A stretch of DNA of 64,000 bases from Odiellus spinosus (GCA_963920705.1 OY987231.1:16407024-16471023); one strand, 5' to 3'; numbered from the stretch's first letter, positions 36,966-48,733 are shown. Made by a program: numbers and translations. The notes: generated by a model not told the origin, from the sequence alone.

Positions 36966-39288
36966 TTCTTTTATTTTTTTTACCCCTCAACTGTCATTGT
37001 TATTTCGAAATGAATCAACGAAAGCAACAATAACCTTGGAAGTTGTAAACTACCATCGAATCAGGATCAGGGACAAAATAATACACCCAATAAAAATATA
37101 TTTTGATAGAATTTGGTTCCAAGAATTTGGTTTGAAAAATTTTCCATCAGCGAATTTTAAATGAAACAAATATTAAACTCTAGCTATCCATAAGTAAGCC
37201 ACATATAATATCCTTATAAGTATACCAAGAAAAATAATATAGGCTTTTATGGATGAAGGAATATAAATTCTCTTCATCTACGGTCTATCTTTTAAGCTCA
37301 ATATGTCAGATTTTTAAAATCAGTTGTCCCTCTTCCGACTCAACACTGAATTCTTATGTTATTCATCTGGTGTTTTAAAAAACACTGAATGCCAATATCG
37401 GTTGATTCTTTATCATTTTGTGTAGTTTGCGTACATACTCAACTTAATCCTTTTTTTTCTCTTCCAACCTAGTTAATTTCCGTTTCAGTAAAACAGAAAT
37501 TACAATACTTATCATGAATAAACATAAGGTAATTTGCAAAATTACTATCAATCCTTAACCACGAATTGATTCGATTAATTATAACACTATCCCAAAAACG
37601 AAAGTTTTGAAGCCTTGGCTTAGCAGGAATGTTTTTTAAACACCACTGTTTCGAACCAATGTTTTTTAAAATCTCCCAATTTCCATGCTGATTAAGAAGG
37701 GTAACCTTTGATTGATCCCTTTTACAGTATAGATCCTTTCAATACTTTGTTGTTGCTCATAATTCACTTATATTAAAATCAAAGAATTCTTTGTTGGCAT
37801 GACTTGTTTATAACACTACTATTTGGGTATGGTGAAAGCATTACACGGAATACAAATACTACTTAACGAGTAGGCGACCACGCACAAGCGCTAGGATAGT
37901 TCTAGCGGCTATTTTGACGTTCTAATGACATTTTGCACCGCTTTGGTGTTGGAAGATAGAACACAGGGAACGAGAACCATGCCAAAATAGGAGGGTGGAA
38001 CCGTTATTTTTGTGTAAGAAAAACAAACGAATTTCCTTGCCCTATTGATATGTAACTAATGACTAAAAGATATTGAGCCCCATTTACAAAGGCACTGCTA
38101 GTTAAAGCATAAGCAGTGTATATTATGATAAAAACGAGCTGACTAATGTGTTTACCCTTAGTCATGAAATAAAACCAAAAAGGTGCGCTTAATTTCCCTC
38201 TTATATGAAAAATTAAAACTTACCATTAACAAAAGGGGATAGGTAGAAAAAAGGGTGCCTCTGGCCTTCTAGCCTCGGACCTGAAATAATGCAATACCCC
38301 CTTTCTCCCAAGAAAAATGCCGACCCCCTTAAGCGGAGGAGTACATATAGCGGCGTAGCAAAATTTGGGCGTAAAAAGGCTTTCGATAAAATAGGTCTTA
38401 AAAAAGTTGCTCATCCGAGAATTTATGGCGTCCTTGGAAAATTTTCTAGTCACTCTAGTGTGCTTGTGTTTTGGATGGATTTACTGTTGACAGGTTATTT
38501 TTTTATTATGATATGCGAAATTTATAAAATTGAAACTTAGAAGTTGGGCGTGATTTGGCATAATGCCCCAGAAAAATAAACAAACGCAATGCCACTTTGG
38601 GTTTGCTTTAAAAACAACTATCGGTGTTCAAACATTTGGAAATGATCAAGGCTTAACGAAAAAGGCTGCTAACTTTATTAGTTGAAGCGCGTAATCCATT
38701 TTATGCTTGCTAAGCCTTGTATCACATGTGTTTGTGGAACAGTTACCAGACGATTTTAAGACTGAACTACTTTTTTTCACGAAAAAAAAATCAATATATA
38801 TATGACGTCACCATGACGTACGACTCGCTCTGATTGGCTGCCTCAAGTTGGGGGAGAGGAGGAAGATTTTAGCTTCACATATTACATGGCTTTCATAGTT
38901 TGGGCTAGGAAGAACCCCGAGAGGCACCCTTTTTTCTACCTATCCCCTTTTGCCATTAATCATAATTATCATTACAATAATAATTATCATTTGATAACAT
39001 AACAAAATTTGGTTTCGCTTACCAGTCATTTTCATTGCACCGGCATCTTCACCCTAATTTAAATTTCTATCGCGATAATTTCCATGGGGAGGGGGGAGAT
39101 ATCCCACCCCACTTCAAATTACTATGGATTATGGATACATTAGCCCTTTTGCAGTTATTGTTCCTTATAAAAGGCTGTCTTGTTAGTATATTAAAACCAA
39201 CTTACACTATAAAAGCGCTCATTGTGAATAAATAAGACGATATTAAGTTACTTAACTGCCCGTTGTTAACTCTAACGTGTTATCCAGT
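36966..39288. other. Intergenic stretch with one TIR element
   Basis: Apart from the element at 38230-38952 nothing is supported here. Short open frames on both strands lack splice context. Confidence 0.5.
38230..38952. mobile_element. 723-bp TIR element with 7-bp target duplication
   Basis: The left end CAAAAGGGGATAGGTAGAAA continues as a perfect inverted repeat of about 33 bp with the right end, and pairing extends to about 48 bp. CCATTAA stands immediately outside both ends (38223-38229 and 38953-38959), a 7-bp target-site duplication. There is no transposase inside. Both the duplication length and the CA...TG ends match MITE family A, so both may be mobilised by the same transposase superfamily, although their terminal sequences differ. 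Confidence 0.85.
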
Positions 39289-40327
39289 CCTAGGCTTAAA
39301 CTTTATCAATGTCGAGCAGACGATATTTCGCGATAGCGTTCGCCGGACTCGAGACGGGTAAATTGCGAATTTGATTTGAAAGTTATTCTAACCCATTTTT
39401 TCTCCTGGTGTCGGGTACAAGCTTGGGCAAAAAGCCTTACAGCCCATGTGGTGGCAAAGTCAGGTAGAAATGGTCTTCCATAAAAAGTATTTAACTTTGA
39501 ATTTAGAAAAAAGCAACTGAGGTAGCTGAAGTAATCTCGTTTGGCAAGGCCCGTACCTAAACTTTATCAATGTCGAGCAGATTATATTTCGCGGTCGCGT
39601 TCGTCCTATTCGAGACAGGATTCCTCCAAGCTCCCGTTGTGTTCACAAAGCAATACTGAAGCTGCCGGTAGGATACCGCTTATTGCATTTTCTACGGAGG
39701 CAGCATCTCCGGTAGGCCTAAAAGCGAATAGTGAATTCTTTATTAAATTTGATGCTCCTCTTTTAGTTAAAAATTTGAATGGCAATTATGAGTGGATTAT
39801 TTTTCATATTTTCATTCTATATCAAGAATGGAAATGCTCACCCCCATGGAACAGATATCACGGGATCAATGATAAAGCATAAAGGCATTGACGTATTTTT
39901 TCAGTGATTCTGTTATGTCACTCCCCTGTTCTGGGCTCCTGGCATCCCAAAGTGAATGTTATTGATGTGATTCTCTAAATTATGCTAATTACTTAGGTCA
40001 GTCATATCCCAATAGTAAGTAAATAATTTTCATAAAATGTAAATAAAATTTAGACAGTAGACATTGGAGTCTTTTCTAAGCCTAATTCGTACTTTAATTT
40101 CTTGTGTCAGTAGTTTTGTCGTAACACTTAGTATGTAACCATGACAACCATTATTTAACAATGTTTAATTAATAAGCTATATATTCTATTGAATTACTTC
40201 TTATTGAAAAAGGTAATTTTATAGAAATGAGAGCCATAAAAATTATGCACGAACCTTTTTCCTATATCAATAATATCAAAGCTAAATTAAAAATTTTAAA
40301 ATTATGTCAACTGTTATACATTTTTAG
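39289..40327 (+). promoter_or_regulatory. Putative STAMBP upstream region with a duplicated CpG-rich block
   Basis: A block of about 60 bp at 39297-39357 (TAAACTTTATCAATGTCGAG, then ATATTTCGCG) recurs in the same orientation at 39558-39618. The first copy ends at CGAGACGG|GTAAATTG, a plausible donor. The first coding exon of STAMBP begins at an acceptor (TTTTTAG, 40321-40327), so a 5' UTR exon must lie upstream, and this is the best candidate. The remainder up to 40327 is AT-rich and would be the first intron. Confidence 0.4.
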
Positions 40328-40339
40328 AATCCAAACAAA

Positions 40340-42299
40340 ATGCCATATCCGAAATACTTGGAAAGTACGACCCAAGCCTCTTTGGAACCTAAACAAAGAT
40401 TGCAATACCTAACTGAAGTTGGAAAGGCTGTCGAAATAGATGTCTTAATCCCTCCAAAGAGATACTATAGATCCGGAGTTGAAATGGTCAGAATGGCGAA
40501 AGTATACATGGAAGAGGGACAGTTAGAAAATGCCTTCATCCTTTTTCACAAGTTTATAACGTAAATATCTTACAATTTTGTCTGTTACACCGCAAACCTA
40601 AACCAATTACAACTATATACTAGTACGTACTAATACTAACTTATATTTATACATTGTTCAAATATTTCGCTAGACTGCTTTTAAAAGTGTTTAAATTTGT
40701 CTTATTCAAATAGATTATTCTTGGAGAAGCTTCCTAACCATCCGGAATATAAATATTCTCCGCCAGTGGAGAAGAAGGCAACCAACCAGAGGTTAATGGA
40801 AGTTTTTCCATTAGCCGAAGAATTAAAAACCAAACTATTAAAACAATACAGTATCGAGCACGATGAGTGGTTAGCTCTTGTTGAAAAGCAAAGAAAGGAG
40901 GAAGAATTAAAAGAGCAGGAGAAGTTGGCTAAAGAAAAAGAATTGCGCTTTTTGCAAGAGAGGCAAATCAGCGGAGAAGATTTGGGTAAAGAAATTGGGA
41001 AACTTCAAAATGATTTGTGGAATATGGTTCCTAAGACGTCTGATAGTGAACTAAGTTACATTAGCAATAAATTGGATAATTTGCATCTTCCTGCGGAAGA
41101 ATTATATCCAACGGATTATTTGGATGAAGACAACCAATCTAATAACCAAGCGCAGCCTAGCGTGCCTCCTAGAAACTCAAAACCCATATCGTCTAAAGAG
41201 CCAGAAATGTAAAATTGATCCTATTTCAATAATGGCTCTTCCGTATTAATTTTGCTTATTTATTGACTTTAAAGGTTGTCATTGTCTCTACCTCAAGTTG
41301 ATCGCTCGACGAAACCAAACTCTCTTATGAGCCCGAGCCAGTTCCCTGATGAATCAAAGTTACTAAGAGAAGTTTTGGTGCCTCAAAAGCTAATGTCTAG
41401 TTTTCTGGTGCTTGCGCAGAATAATACTACTAGGAACGTGGAAACGTGTGGAATTTTAGCGGGAAAACTTGTAATATTACTTTAATTTCTGACCAACTAA
41501 GAAAATGCCTAATCCTTTTACCTATCTTAAGCATGAAAGAAACAATCTGGATCTTACATTTTCTTCCTCTTTGATACTTTTTTTTGCGTTATTCACGCTT
41601 TTACAAAGATAATTTATGTTCTAGGCTCAAAACAAGTTTAGGGTGACACATCTGTTGATACCAAAGCAAACAGGAACATCGGATTCGTGTTCCACGGACA
41701 ATGAAGAAGAATTATTTACTTATCAAGATCAAAATGATCTTATTACGCTAGGATGGATACACGTGCGTATATTTTTTTCTTTATTAATCACAAAAATTAA
41801 TTCTAACTTGGATTTATTTCTCATTTTAGACTCATCCGTCTCAAACTGCTTTTATGTCTAGTGTTGATTTACACACACATTGCTCTTATCAGCTCATGAT
41901 GCCAGAGGCAATAGCTATAGTTTGCGCGCCTAAATACCAAGAGTAAGTTTTGCTAACAATATTATACCTAATATTTTCTTAAAGTGAGAATGAAGTGTGT
42001 GACAAAGAATTTTCTATCGCGATATTTCATAACTCGTTTGTTTACGTATATAATAACTCCATTCTAGGACTGGAATCTACTCCCTAACTCACGGATACGG
42101 AGTGGGCTTTATCGGAAGCTGCAGGGAACCTGGTTTTCATCCTCATCCTAAAGAACCACCAATATACGAGGTAAAAGTCCTAGGTCCATTTTTAAAAGTT
42201 TTAAGATAAGTTTTATAAAGTATTTTCTTTCAGACTTCGAGTCACGTTATTATCGAAATTGATTCTTTCGTTCAAGTGGTAGATTTGAGAAACCAGTGA
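40340..42299 (+). CDS. STAMBP: STAM-binding protein / AMSH, JAMM deubiquitinase
   Basis: Seven coding exons (40340-40560, 40714-41208, 41275-41470, 41625-41762, 41830-41942, 42068-42170, 42234-42299) join in phase to 443 codons plus TGA; human AMSH has 424. AMSH is a zinc metalloprotease that trims K63-linked ubiquitin chains from receptors at endosomes, with STAM and ESCRT-0/III as partners. Residues 1-110 match the MIT-like N-terminal domain ([17 protein letters not shown] region), followed by a charged coiled coil at about 115-165. PQVDRSTKP (245-253) is the STAM SH3-binding motif. The JAMM set is complete: Glu295 in [11 protein letters not shown], and His350, His352 and Asp363 in [14 protein letters not shown]. 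The AMSH-type second zinc site has His365, Cys406, His412 and His414. The start is the first ATG after the acceptor at 40327 and gives the expected MPYPKYL. The gene converges on NCOA4. Confidence 0.95.
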
Positions 42300-42580
42300 T
42301 ACTAGTTTAAAAATTATATTACGAATAATTTTCTGAGTATGTAAATTAAAATGCCTTAAAATTTATCGGTTAATTCCGCTTGAAATGCAAAATGTAAATA
42401 TAAATTTCTAGACTTTAAATATACGCGCAGCGATGTACTTTAATCGAAAAAGATAATTCTTTCAATACGTACTAATATATATTTGTAAGAGCTAAGAATT
42501 TTTACATAGTGCTAATTCGAGCTATTTTTTACAAGCTTGCTGCAGGGTTCAGTTTTTCATGATGTGTACATATTATTTAT

Positions 42581-42586
42581 AATAAA
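42581..42586 (+). terminator. Poly(A) signal of STAMBP
   Basis: AATAAA lies 282 bp after the stop codon of STAMBP, on the sense strand. It is the first canonical signal downstream. Confidence 0.55.
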
Positions 42587-42599
42587 TTAAAAATTGGAA

Positions 42600-43296
42600 C
42601 TGGTTTTGTGTTTTCAAAACGATTTCACTCTGAAATTTGATTCATCGAACCCAAGGCAAATGAAAAATTACTATCAAGGGCCTTTAAAGCGTGTAATTTT
42701 AAAAGTAGTCATCCATGTTTTAGTATACAATTGATAACTCTAAGATAATTACATCAAAGGAGATCGCCTTATCCATATAATACTCCTAGATGTTAGTAGC
42801 CAAGTCTTATCTACTGATGAGCATGAAAATTATTTACATACCTTTTCTTGAAATTTTAAACATCCAACATCACACTTGTATCTTCATTAATGTCCAAATT
42901 ATTTGATTCACCTTGGTTTTTTCTTTTTTTTTATTTAACTTCCACGTTTAGGCCCCTATAATTCAATTGAACAAGTATTACCACTTGTGTCTTTGACACA
43001 GTATGATTTGTATTTAGTTTACCAATCTGGCATCTTTTTTCTGTTAATGATTGGTCAAAGGTGTTTGTATTCCACAACCATGATTGGTTTAGCAATCAGC
43101 AGATGATCAGTCAATGGGCTGTGATTGGTTAATGAATCTTGCACCTCTACCTTTTCACCTGGGTCAGATATTTAAAATACAAAGATTTTAATTTCTGTCA
43201 AAATCAAAATTACAGTTTTATTTACTAAATACGAAAATTACACAGTATATATTAAATGACAAAGTAAATTTTCTATTATTTTAAGATATTAATACT
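42600..43296. other. Convergent 3' intergenic region with clustered CCAAT boxes
   Basis: The region lies between the 3' ends of STAMBP (plus) and NCOA4 (minus). Four CCAAT pentamers occur within 110 bp: one forward at 43022-43026 and three inverted (ATTGG) at 43050, 43083 and 43124. No coding exon was seen. A promoter signature between two 3' ends is unexpected and may be chance. Confidence 0.3.
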
Positions 43297-43302
43297 TTTA
43301 TT
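43297..43302 (-). terminator. Poly(A) signal of NCOA4
   Basis: AATAAA on the minus strand starts four bases after the TAA stop of NCOA4. If it is used, the 3' UTR is only about 20-40 nt long. Confidence 0.5.
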
Positions 43303-43305
43303 CAT

Positions 43306-46300
43306 TTAACCAGATCTATCCTGTAGGTTATCGCTACAATTTTTCATAAGCCACACTTCATTGTTAATGGGCTTAACAAACGTCTCAAAAGTAGCTTTAA
43401 TAAATTTGTTTTTAATCGCGTAAGAGTTATCATTGCGATCCTTATTTTCAGATAGCCACAAATCTTGCTTTTGGTTAGTTAACCCACATTTTATTTCCTT
43501 GATTTCGTCTACCTTTTCAGACGATTCTTTCGAGCTGGTGAGAGTAGACTCTTTCAGCCAAATTGAAGTACGGGTATCTTCGATATCAAATAATTTCGGA
43601 AAGGTAAATTTTCCAAAGGATTCTTTCGAATATCCCTTCTCTTTATGCAACCATTCTTCATTCGCATTCGTAGTTTTCGATTTAGAAAATGAAGCCAACC
43701 ATTTTTGGTCCGCAAATGATTGTTCTTCTAAGCTGCTCAACCATTGTCTCGAAATGCTGTTTTTGATGGCCGTATTGATGCAATCTTGTTGTTGAAGACC
43801 ATCACGAATTTCCATTTCAATAAGGCGTTTTTTCAAACTGCTTATGAGGCAACTGTTGCCACACACGCAAGAATCGTACGAACAGCACTTTTCAGTAGAA
43901 TTAGATTTGCAAATGGAAGCAATTGGTGGGATTTGAAGAAAAACTTCATCTGCTTTCTTAGCGTTTGCGTTTGGAATGCATGACAATGAATCCAGATTTT
44001 CAATCTCGACGTTTTCAAAATTTTGACAATTACACGTTGAACCCTTCTAAATAATTTTGGACTTTTAAATTTCAGAAATATATGAAAGAAATTTTGATTG
44101 AGGGAGCACTAGATTTCTGGTGGCGAGTTAGTTTATTTTCAGTTATTCGTATGGCTTTAATGATTTGAAAGACTGATGCTCCCTTAGCTTAAGACTCAAG
44201 AATCACCTTACTATAAAAATAATAACATCACTTACGTTATTATTAGTTTGCAACCACTCTTGATTTTCAGGGAGCTCAGAATGAGACAGCATTTCAATTG
44301 ATTCTGAAACTTCCGATGTCTGACTACAAGAACTGTTTAATTCCAACTCCTAAAAATAATCAATAAGATCAGTTAAACTGCTCGTAAAAATGACTGACGT
44401 TTGTTATTCTTAGTACTTCAATATTTTGAATAGCAGTGCCGCTGCTAGGTAGCCAATCTTCGAGCTTTCCATTAAGTTTTGGAAATGAGACTTTAATTTT
44501 AGTCTGATTCTCTTGTTGAAGAGTTTTGTGTAAGACGTGATGGTCTCCATCTCCGTATTCTTCTTCTTCCGGTAATAGGAATACTTTGGCCGGCGTACCT
44601 TGGGCCTCTAGAGAACCAAACACTTGAATAGCTAGTGAAATATCACTATCATCAGATTGATAGTGTATAAGACATGGTGAAACAGTTTCAAGGTCTCTGG
44701 AAAAATATATAAATTTGGAAATTGAAGAAAAAATTCAAACACATCAGAATACAAAGAACTTAACAAAAGCTTAAATATAACTGATGAGAAAAATGGCTGA
44801 TTTTCTTTTCTCATGTAGTTTAAAAAAGTGTCTGTGGTCTTATATAGATTCACTAGTTCAAACTTATCCAAGTAGGAGAGATTAGTGGGGCCTTGTTAAC
44901 TCCTCCCCCAGCAAAGTATTATTGGTTATAAAACTTAAAGGGACTCAAGTTAAGGATTTTTTGAAAACATCACTATGACATCATAAAAATCTGATTAAAT
45001 TTACTTTGTTCATTGTGAAGTGACATTAGAGTGAGGTTTTTCAAACCCAGTCCAGAGCCTTAATTCAAGTTTAAAAAGGAAACAGATTAATTGATTAATT
45101 ATCTGATTAAAGTGAAGTGTTGGGAAAACTCTGAAGTTTTTTTACGCTAAACTTAATAAAAAAAACTTGAAATAATGTCTTGCAAAGGCTGGGGGAGGGA
45201 TTGGCAGAGTTAACTCCTCCTACGTAGCAAAGTTCGAATTATTCAACATAAGAAAGCTGACACTTGCTATAAACTATATTGAAGCTCTATATATATCCAT
45301 TGTTTTCACAAAAAAATTTAATAAAATTACTCTTCATTTAGTGTTGGTATTTTATAAACTTTGCTGCCTAATTCCGCCCACTGGCTTGCTGCCTTAAAGC
45401 TGCCTAAGGTTTGATATAGATGTGACAGGTGCATTTGAAGGAGAGCGCTTTGATGACCAATCAGAGCATCAACTTGTCGTAAAAGTTGCATTTCTCTCTG
45501 ATGCATTTGTTCTATCTTCAAAGAGATACTTTTTTGAACTTCCATTTTGACCTAAAATAAATCAATTTTGAGTTTTTTTTAAATCTTCAGAAAACAAAAA
45601 GGGATTAGTAAGTTATCATTAACTTTTTAAGCAAGTATTTGTCTGATAAGGCATACTAAGAATTCTGATAAGAAAAACCATTGTCAAAAAACTAAAATGC
45701 AATTTGATTGAAAAATTGTAATCATGCCACTTGAAGAAACAATGAAGCTCGGGGGCCAAATAATGCACTTGACAAATGCTTCAAAAAATATTATTTAACT
45801 ACACTAGGCAATTTTGAAATAAAACATTGTTCAATAGAAGTGTCAAGGGGAGGAAATTTTGTCAGATTCCTTGAAACATGGAACTATCGAGATAATGGAA
45901 CACCCGAATATCCATGAAGTTTGTTTTAAGAACAACTATATTGCCAATACCGATTTGATACCCTTACGGAAAAAAGTTAGTCTGATCTGAAGAGGTCTTC
46001 AAGAACACTACAAAAGTCTTGGGGAAGTCTTAAAGACTTCCCCAAGACTTATTGAAATAATGGAAGACTACCCCAAGACCTCTTAAGACTGCATAAGACA
46101 CCTGAAACACTTCCCCAGAACATCTTAAGACTAACTTATTTTGGTAAGGGTAGGCCTGGCCAGAATTGCCTCCCAGAACCAAGAAACTCTTTCAACAATA
46201 CTGCTATTCAAGCAAAATTCAACATGAATCTAAAATTTTAAAATATAAACATAGCTAGTTCAAATCTATTGCAATTTGACAACCTACACTGTGTATACTA

Positions 46301-46771
46301 AGAAATAGTTGAAAAAACTTGCATTAACAAGTGGTTGGCAACACTGGGGGAATGGCATTTACCCCTATTAGTTAAAACTATGCATAATATGAATCTGGTT
46401 CTCTGAATTTTTGAAGTTTACTAGCCCATAATTAAAAATATAAACCCCTCAAAATTGTTAATCACTTCTAACACGTCAAAAATGATTTAAAGTGTGCCTA
46501 AATTGATGGGATCATGGGTTGGGTCAACTTGTATAAAACTTCGAAAATAGGGACACTTTTAACCTCTTTAGAACAAAAATGGTTTGTGGATAAGTCTTTA
46601 GTAATAATAAAAACAATAGTGTGTAGAAATAAAATAACTTACAGTTCGACAATTTTCCTCCAACTCTTTTTTGAGCTTGGATACATTTTGAATGGCATCT
46701 TCAATCCTTTCCCTCTTTTCCTTCAATTTCATTTGGTATTTTTCATTTGCAGTACTTTTGCACAGGTCCAT
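43306..46771 (-). CDS. NCOA4: Nuclear receptor coactivator 4 homologue (ferritinophagy receptor)
   Basis: Five coding exons (46643-46771, 45331-45551, 44399-44696, 44236-44349, 43306-44046) join in phase to 500 codons; human NCOA4 has 614. NCOA4 binds ferritin and delivers it to autophagosomes, and its stability is set by iron through HERC2 and a bound Fe-S cluster. The N-terminal coiled coil (residues 1-110, with LKIEQMHQREMQLLRQVDAL) corresponds to the ARA70 region, followed by IHYQSDDSDISLAIQVFGSL, as in human LLFEADTITLRQTITTFGSL. VEIENLDSL (267-275) matches human VEIENLGNL. The adjacent cluster Cys300, 308, 309, 314, 316 and 320 ends CVCGNSC against human CVCDENC. WL dipeptides recur through the C-terminal half (DWL, EWL, QWL, KWL, IWL, LWL, VWL), typical of the family. 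The ATG follows an acceptor-like TTTGCAG, so a 5' UTR exon lies further right. Confidence 0.93.
44868..45235. mobile_element. Possible inverted-repeat element in NCOA4 intron 2
   Basis: The left part has GTTAACTCCTCCCCCAGCAA. The right part has GGCTGGGGGAGGG followed by GAGTTAACTCCTCCTACG, which is roughly the inverted complement with the order of blocks partly changed. No target duplication was found. It is a weak call. Confidence 0.3.
45961..46150. mobile_element. 190-bp palindromic MITE with TA target, in NCOA4 intron 1
   Basis: The ends CCCTTACGGAAAAAAGTTAG and the complement of CCCTTACCAAAATAAGTTAG are inverted repeats, with TA directly outside each end. In the middle, AAGTCTTGGGGAAGTCTT (46014-46031) and its exact complement (46033-46050) are separated by a single base. 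A TA target and small palindromic size point to a Tc1/mariner-type MITE. Confidence 0.75.
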
Positions 46772-46793
46772 TTTACACTGATGTTTAATTCTG

Positions 46794-47706
46794 CAAAGCG
46801 AAATATTCTGTAAAAAAGTTATTTTAAATTAGAATTTTAATGTAGAGCGTACCTCTATTATAAGCCAAAGTGTATACTTTAAAAAAAATGTTTTCTGTTA
46901 TAACTTATAAGAGAATAAGAACAAATTAAATAGCCCCAGGGCAATTACCCCTTACCCTAAATAATTTGTAAAAGTGCAGAGAATTACCTTTTTGAGAGTA
47001 ACTTTTCTTGAGAACAGTTCTATGCCTAGACTGACTATTATCGCATTTTTGACCAGCTGGAACTGCCTGAAAGAGCGATTCTTGAAGAATTTTATATCAG
47101 AAAGATATGACGAACACCCTACGCACGACTTTTCAAATCACACGTTAGCCCGGTTTTCTTCGGATCTTCCACAGATAAATTAATCGCACCAGATTTCGTA
47201 CAGCTAGGGGGCTAGGCATACAGATAGAGAGACCATTATGACCTTAGAGGCGCGCACGTAGACACGATTCCCAATAAATTATAAGGGCTGAACATAAAAT
47301 TTCTTTTAATCATTTGAAATGTTCAAAAATCATCTAGTTGGGAATATATTTTCTGCTAGAGATCCATTTCGGGAACCTTTTTTTTTTAATAGAAAAGAGA
47401 GGTTAAGGTTTCTTATGGCGAAATCCAATTGGGTGGGACTTGACACAAACGTTAAGTTCTTTCTATTACTGCACTTGGAAAGCTCTCCCTGGCTGAGGGG
47501 TTATCAATGGTGCGTCTAGTGTAGCGCAATTCAAGCGTCTTTTGAGAAATCATTTATCACTTGAGGTAATAAAACAAATGTATTGATCTCGGCAAACGAA
47601 ATTATGGCATTAAAATAGCCCAATACGTGTTTAAATTCGCAATCGACAACTATCGCCGCGCCGCCCTGCTCGTCGGCATCGAAAAATTAATTTATTTAGG
47701 TTTAGG
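46794..47706. other. Region upstream of NCOA4; promoter not located
   Basis: A 5' UTR exon and promoter of NCOA4 should lie here, because the first coding exon starts after an acceptor at about 46793. A CpG-bearing segment at about 47120-47260 is a candidate. Otherwise the sequence is AT-rich and I see nothing specific. Confidence 0.35.
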
Positions 47707-47998
47707 CAAGAAGGATCAGATAAGGAGAGGAAAAGTGGGAACGGCGCGGCTCCTACTGCATCGGCCTAAACTCCCACTCTGGGAGAACGGGGGACAGACG
47801 GGGGTAGAGATGCTTCGTGGTAAATTGTTGTCACGTGGGTAAAACGAATCCTTTATGAGACGCGCTAGCTAGCGACCACGTGACAACAGTTTACCTCGAG
47901 AATTTCCTATCCCCCCTTTCCACCCGAGTGGGAGGTTGGCTCTTCTCTCTCTAACTCAACGCAGCCCCACTTTTCCTCTCCTTATCTGATCCTTCTTG
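47707..47998 (+). mobile_element. MITE family B, copy 1
   Basis: The 292-bp element begins CAAGAAGGATCAGATAAGG and has perfect terminal inverted repeats of 33 bp. The middle is also palindromic (GTAAATTGTTGTCACGTGG paired with CCACGTGACAACAGTTTAC around GCTAGCTAGC). It is much GC-richer than the flanks. No target duplication is evident. A near-identical inverted copy lies at 48446-48733. Confidence 0.85.
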
Positions 47999-48445
47999 CA
48001 ACCACAAATCATTCTGATCTACAACTTGGTGTCGCTTTAGAAGAGTTCAAGTTGAACCAAGTTGTAATTGGCACCATCTATACTAAAAAGGTAGGCTTTA
48101 TTTACGGAAGATGCCCATTTTAAGAATGATCCCTGCGAAATTTTCAGAAACGAATGAGGGGGAAGAATATTTTTAACATGTGGGTGTAAGAAATCCATAA
48201 TTTTTGGGATGACCCCTATAACGTATCACTAACAGCTACCCAAGGTTGGGAGAGCATGGACCAAATATAATGTTTATATACTACAGTATATTTAGTCCAT
48301 GAGTAGGCTAAAGCGTATTATAAACAACCGGCCTTAAATTCCCAGGGAAGGTTCGCGAGTTGCAACCAAACGAGTCTAGGTGGCGCTGAGGCCTATTTCG
48401 TCTGCTAAGGTTTTGCCATGCTTAAATTATTAAAACCCCCTAAAC

Positions 48446-48733
48446 CAAGAAGGATCAGATAAGGAGAGGAAAAGTGGGGCTGCGTTGAGTTAGAGAGAGA
48501 AGAGCCAACCTCCCACTCGGGTGGAAAGGAAATTCTCGAGGTAAACTGTTGTCACGTCACGTGGTCGCTAGCTAGCTCGTCTCATAAAGGATTCGTTTTA
48601 CCCACGTGACAACAATTTACCACGAAGCATCTCTACCCCCGTCTGTCCCCCGTTCTCCCAGAGTGGGAGTTTAGGCCGACGCAGTAGGAGCCGCGCCGTT
48701 CCCACTTTTCCTCTCCTTATCTGATCCTTCTTG
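48446..48733 (-). mobile_element. MITE family B, copy 2 (inverted)
   Basis: This is the reverse complement of the copy at 47707-47998, with only a handful of differences: a 5-bp CACGT duplication, a shortened C run and a few substitutions. The high identity implies recent duplication or gene conversion. The two copies form an inverted pair 447 bp apart. Confidence 0.85.

Noticed and set aside
43433-43983. Plus-strand frames of 120 and 79 codons opposite NCOA4 exon 5
   Set aside because: They are antisense to a well-supported coding exon, with no splice or family evidence.
47695-47706. Two TTTAGG units next to MITE family B
   Set aside because: Two hexamers are not enough to claim an interstitial telomere-type repeat.
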